8,719 nt of DNA from Anaeromyxobacteraceae bacterium. Its GTDB lineage: Bacteria; Myxococcota; Myxococcia; Myxococcales; Anaeromyxobacteraceae. The stretch covers positions 1 to 8,719 of the forward strand of contig DAIEMM010000379.1 in assembly GCA_027349605.1 (NCBI GenBank), written 5' to 3'. The translations under genes were made by a program, and so were the position numbers. Below are positions 7,480 to 8,719 of this stretch, in pieces. The stretch's first letter is position 1. Every line of letters begins with the position of its first letter. The notes beneath the pieces were generated by a model. It made no database searches and was not told where the DNA came from. It worked only from the letters and a program-made list of their open reading frames with translations.

Positions 7480-8719
7480 TTGCCAAGGAGACTCGCGCTG
7501 TTCGGTGCACTCTCGCTGTGCGTGGGATGCGGAGGCAGTACCAGCACGTCGAGCGGACCTCCATCCGCGCCGGGGCTCCCCGTCGATTCGGTCGAGGTGG
7601 CGCTGGCTCAGAGCAGCATTTCGCTGGCAGGTGGCAGGACGATGGCGTCTGCCGTAGCGAAGGACTACAGCGGGGCGGTTCTCGCCAACCGAGCAGTGAC
7701 CTGGCAGTCGTCCAATCGCAACGTGGCGGATGTTCAAGCAGATGGGTGGGTGCTTGCTCGAGGGGTTGGCGTCGCCACCATCACGGCAACCATCGAAGGA
7801 CGATCAGGTTCGGCCTCCGTCACCGTCCTCGGCGACAATTCTCCTCGGATCCTTTCCTTCACCGCTACTCCCCCCACCGTCGTGGCGGGCGCGGCCACGA
7901 CCCTGGCGTGGACCGTGTCCGGAGACAACGTATCGATCTCGATCGACCAGGGAATCGGTGTGGTGTCCGGGACGAGCGCCAGCGTCAACCCGCTCGTGAC
8001 CACGACCTACACGCTGACCGCGTCGAACCCCCTGGGAAGCGTCACGGCGTCCGCCACCGTCACCGTTACCGTGAATCCGGCATCGGTCCCGGTGATCTCT
8101 TCCTTCACGGCAACGCCTGCCGCCATCACTTCTGGTGGAACCTCGACGTTATCCTGGAACGTCACTGGTGCGACGTCGCTGTCGATCGATAACGGAGTAG
8201 GGCCCGTGGGCGGGACTAGCGTTTCCGTCAGTCCGGCCGCGACGACGATTTACGCCCTGACAGCGACGAACTCGGTGGGGAGTGTCATGGCATTCGTCAC
8301 CGTTACCGCGAATCCGGCATCGGTCCCGGTGATCTCTTCCTTCACGGCAACGCCTGCCGCTATCACTTCTGGTGGAACCTCAACGTTGTCCTGGAACGTC
8401 ACTGGTGCGACGTCGCTGTCGATCGATAACGGAGTAGGGCTCGTTGGCGGGACGAGCGTCGCCGTCAGTCCGGCCGCGACGACGACCTATTCCCTGACCG
8501 CGACGAACTCGGCGGGGAGTGTAACGAGGCCGGTCACGGTGACGGTGAGCGGCGGGAGCGAGCCGTCCCCTTCCGGGCAACTTGGGGGTCGGGGCTTTAC
8601 GCCGGTGGGCTCCCTCGCCTTTTCGTACGCGCCTGCCATTTGCAGCGTGTCGGGAACGACAATCGGATGGACCGCCTTGGTCCTGGAGTTCACAAACGTC
8701 TCCGGCGCGTGCCCGGCGT
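7480..8719 (+). CDS. Lipoprotein-like protein with BIG2 and Ig-like repeats, 3'-truncated by the window edge
   Basis: The frame is open from a stop at 7414-7416 to the window end. The best start is TTG 7480, with GGAGGA at 7470-7475. The 413 visible residues begin with a short basic, hydrophobic signal (RRLALFGALSLCVGC) and a candidate lipid-anchor Cys17; Cys at -3 makes the lipobox imperfect. A Ser/Pro-rich linker follows. A BIG2-like domain spans about 36-117 (VTWQSSNRNVADV, GVATITATIEG). Three related Ig-like repeats span about 122-198, 204-277 and 283-356 (SFTATP, LSW.V.GATSLSI, TTTY.LTATN, VTVTV). A new region starts near 370 (RGFTPVGSLAFSY) and continues outside. Such proteins are generally exported adhesins, scaffolds or binding proteins. 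Third codon positions hold far more A and T than in rpoD or dnaG, suggesting relaxed selection or foreign origin. The function is unknown. Confidence 0.8.
   Translation, partial: MPRRLALFGALSLCVGCGGSTSTSSGPPSAPGLPVDSVEVALAQSSISLAGGRTMASAVAKDYSGAVLANRAVTWQSSNRNVADVQADGWVLARGVGVATITATIEGRSGSASVTVLGDNSPRILSFTATPPTVVAGAATTLAWTVSGDNVSISIDQGIGVVSGTSASVNPLVTTTYTLTASNPLGSVTASATVTVTVNPASVPVISSFTATPAAITSGGTSTLSWNVTGATSLSIDNGVGPVGGTSVSVSPAATTIYALTATNSVGSVMAFVTVTANPASVPVISSFTATPAAITSGGTSTLSWNVTGATSLSIDNGVGLVGGTSVAVSPAATTTYSLTATNSAGSVTRPVTVTVSGGSEPSPSGQLGGRGFTPVGSLAFSYAPAICSVSGTTIGWTALVLEFTNVSGACPA
8058..8531 (+). repeat. Two tandem 237-bp repeats encoding Ig-like domains
   Basis: Copies start at about 8058 and 8295, with period 237 bases (79 codons). 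The core blocks 8074-8250 and 8311-8487 differ at only about eight positions, mostly synonymous. Similarity falls toward the end of each copy. The preceding domain (about 7843-8073) is an older, diverged relative. This is an in-frame duplication inside the lipoprotein-like gene. Confidence 0.88.

Noticed and set aside
7242..8192. A + strand frame across the start of the lipoprotein gene
   Set aside because: The frame starting at 7480 has a signal peptide and Ig-like repeats; this one is Arg/His-rich without motifs, apart from its first codons, which belong to the vsr relic.
8058..8531. Repeats considered as a CRISPR array
   Set aside because: The units are 237 bases, in frame, adjacent without unique spacers, and encode protein domains.

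Overview
The window is very GC-rich and carries the distal part of a dnaG-rpoD macromolecular-synthesis operon followed by other housekeeping genes. The near-total use of G or C at third codon positions, the long charged N-terminus of the primary sigma factor, and a lipoprotein with myxobacterial-style Ig-like repeats suggest a Myxococcota chromosome, possibly Anaeromyxobacter-like. That assignment is inference; nothing in the window fixes the species.

Region 1 (1-5345) is a dense core block, all on the + strand. It holds the 3' part of DNA primase (dnaG), the primary sigma factor (rpoD), an elongator-type tRNA with anticodon CAU, a coiled-coil/zinc-ribbon protein starting 19 bases after the tRNA, and an RNase HI-family protein with an unrecognised N-terminal helical extension. 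A perfect 11-bp inverted repeat lies between rpoD and the tRNA, and its right arm reaches into the tRNA acceptor strand. A short hairpin follows the RNase H gene.

Region 2 (5346-6556) holds a type II toxin-antitoxin pair: a FitA/VapB-like ribbon-helix-helix antitoxin and a PIN-domain VapC toxin that overlap by four bases. A possible operator sits on the antitoxin start. Next is the RNase P RNA gene (rnpB) with a recognisable sigma-70-type promoter and a 13-bp closing stem P1.

Region 3 (6557-7469) has no intact gene and looks like an old insertion/deletion scar. It contains the C-terminal tip of a tyrosine recombinase on the - strand immediately beside rnpB, a purine-rich stretch with a possible G-quadruplex, and the decayed front half of a Vsr-type endonuclease gene carrying a frameshift and a nonsense codon.

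Region 4 (7480-end) is the start of a long lipoprotein-like gene, open to the window edge. It has a signal peptide, one BIG2-like domain and three further Ig-like repeats, two of them a recent 237-bp tandem duplication. Its codon use is much less GC-biased than that of the core block.

I did not find a convincing new multi-gene system. The best leads are the recombinase relic abutting rnpB, the helical domain fused to RNase HI, the hairpin competing with the tRNA acceptor stem, and sequence variants at conserved positions of the RNase P RNA.
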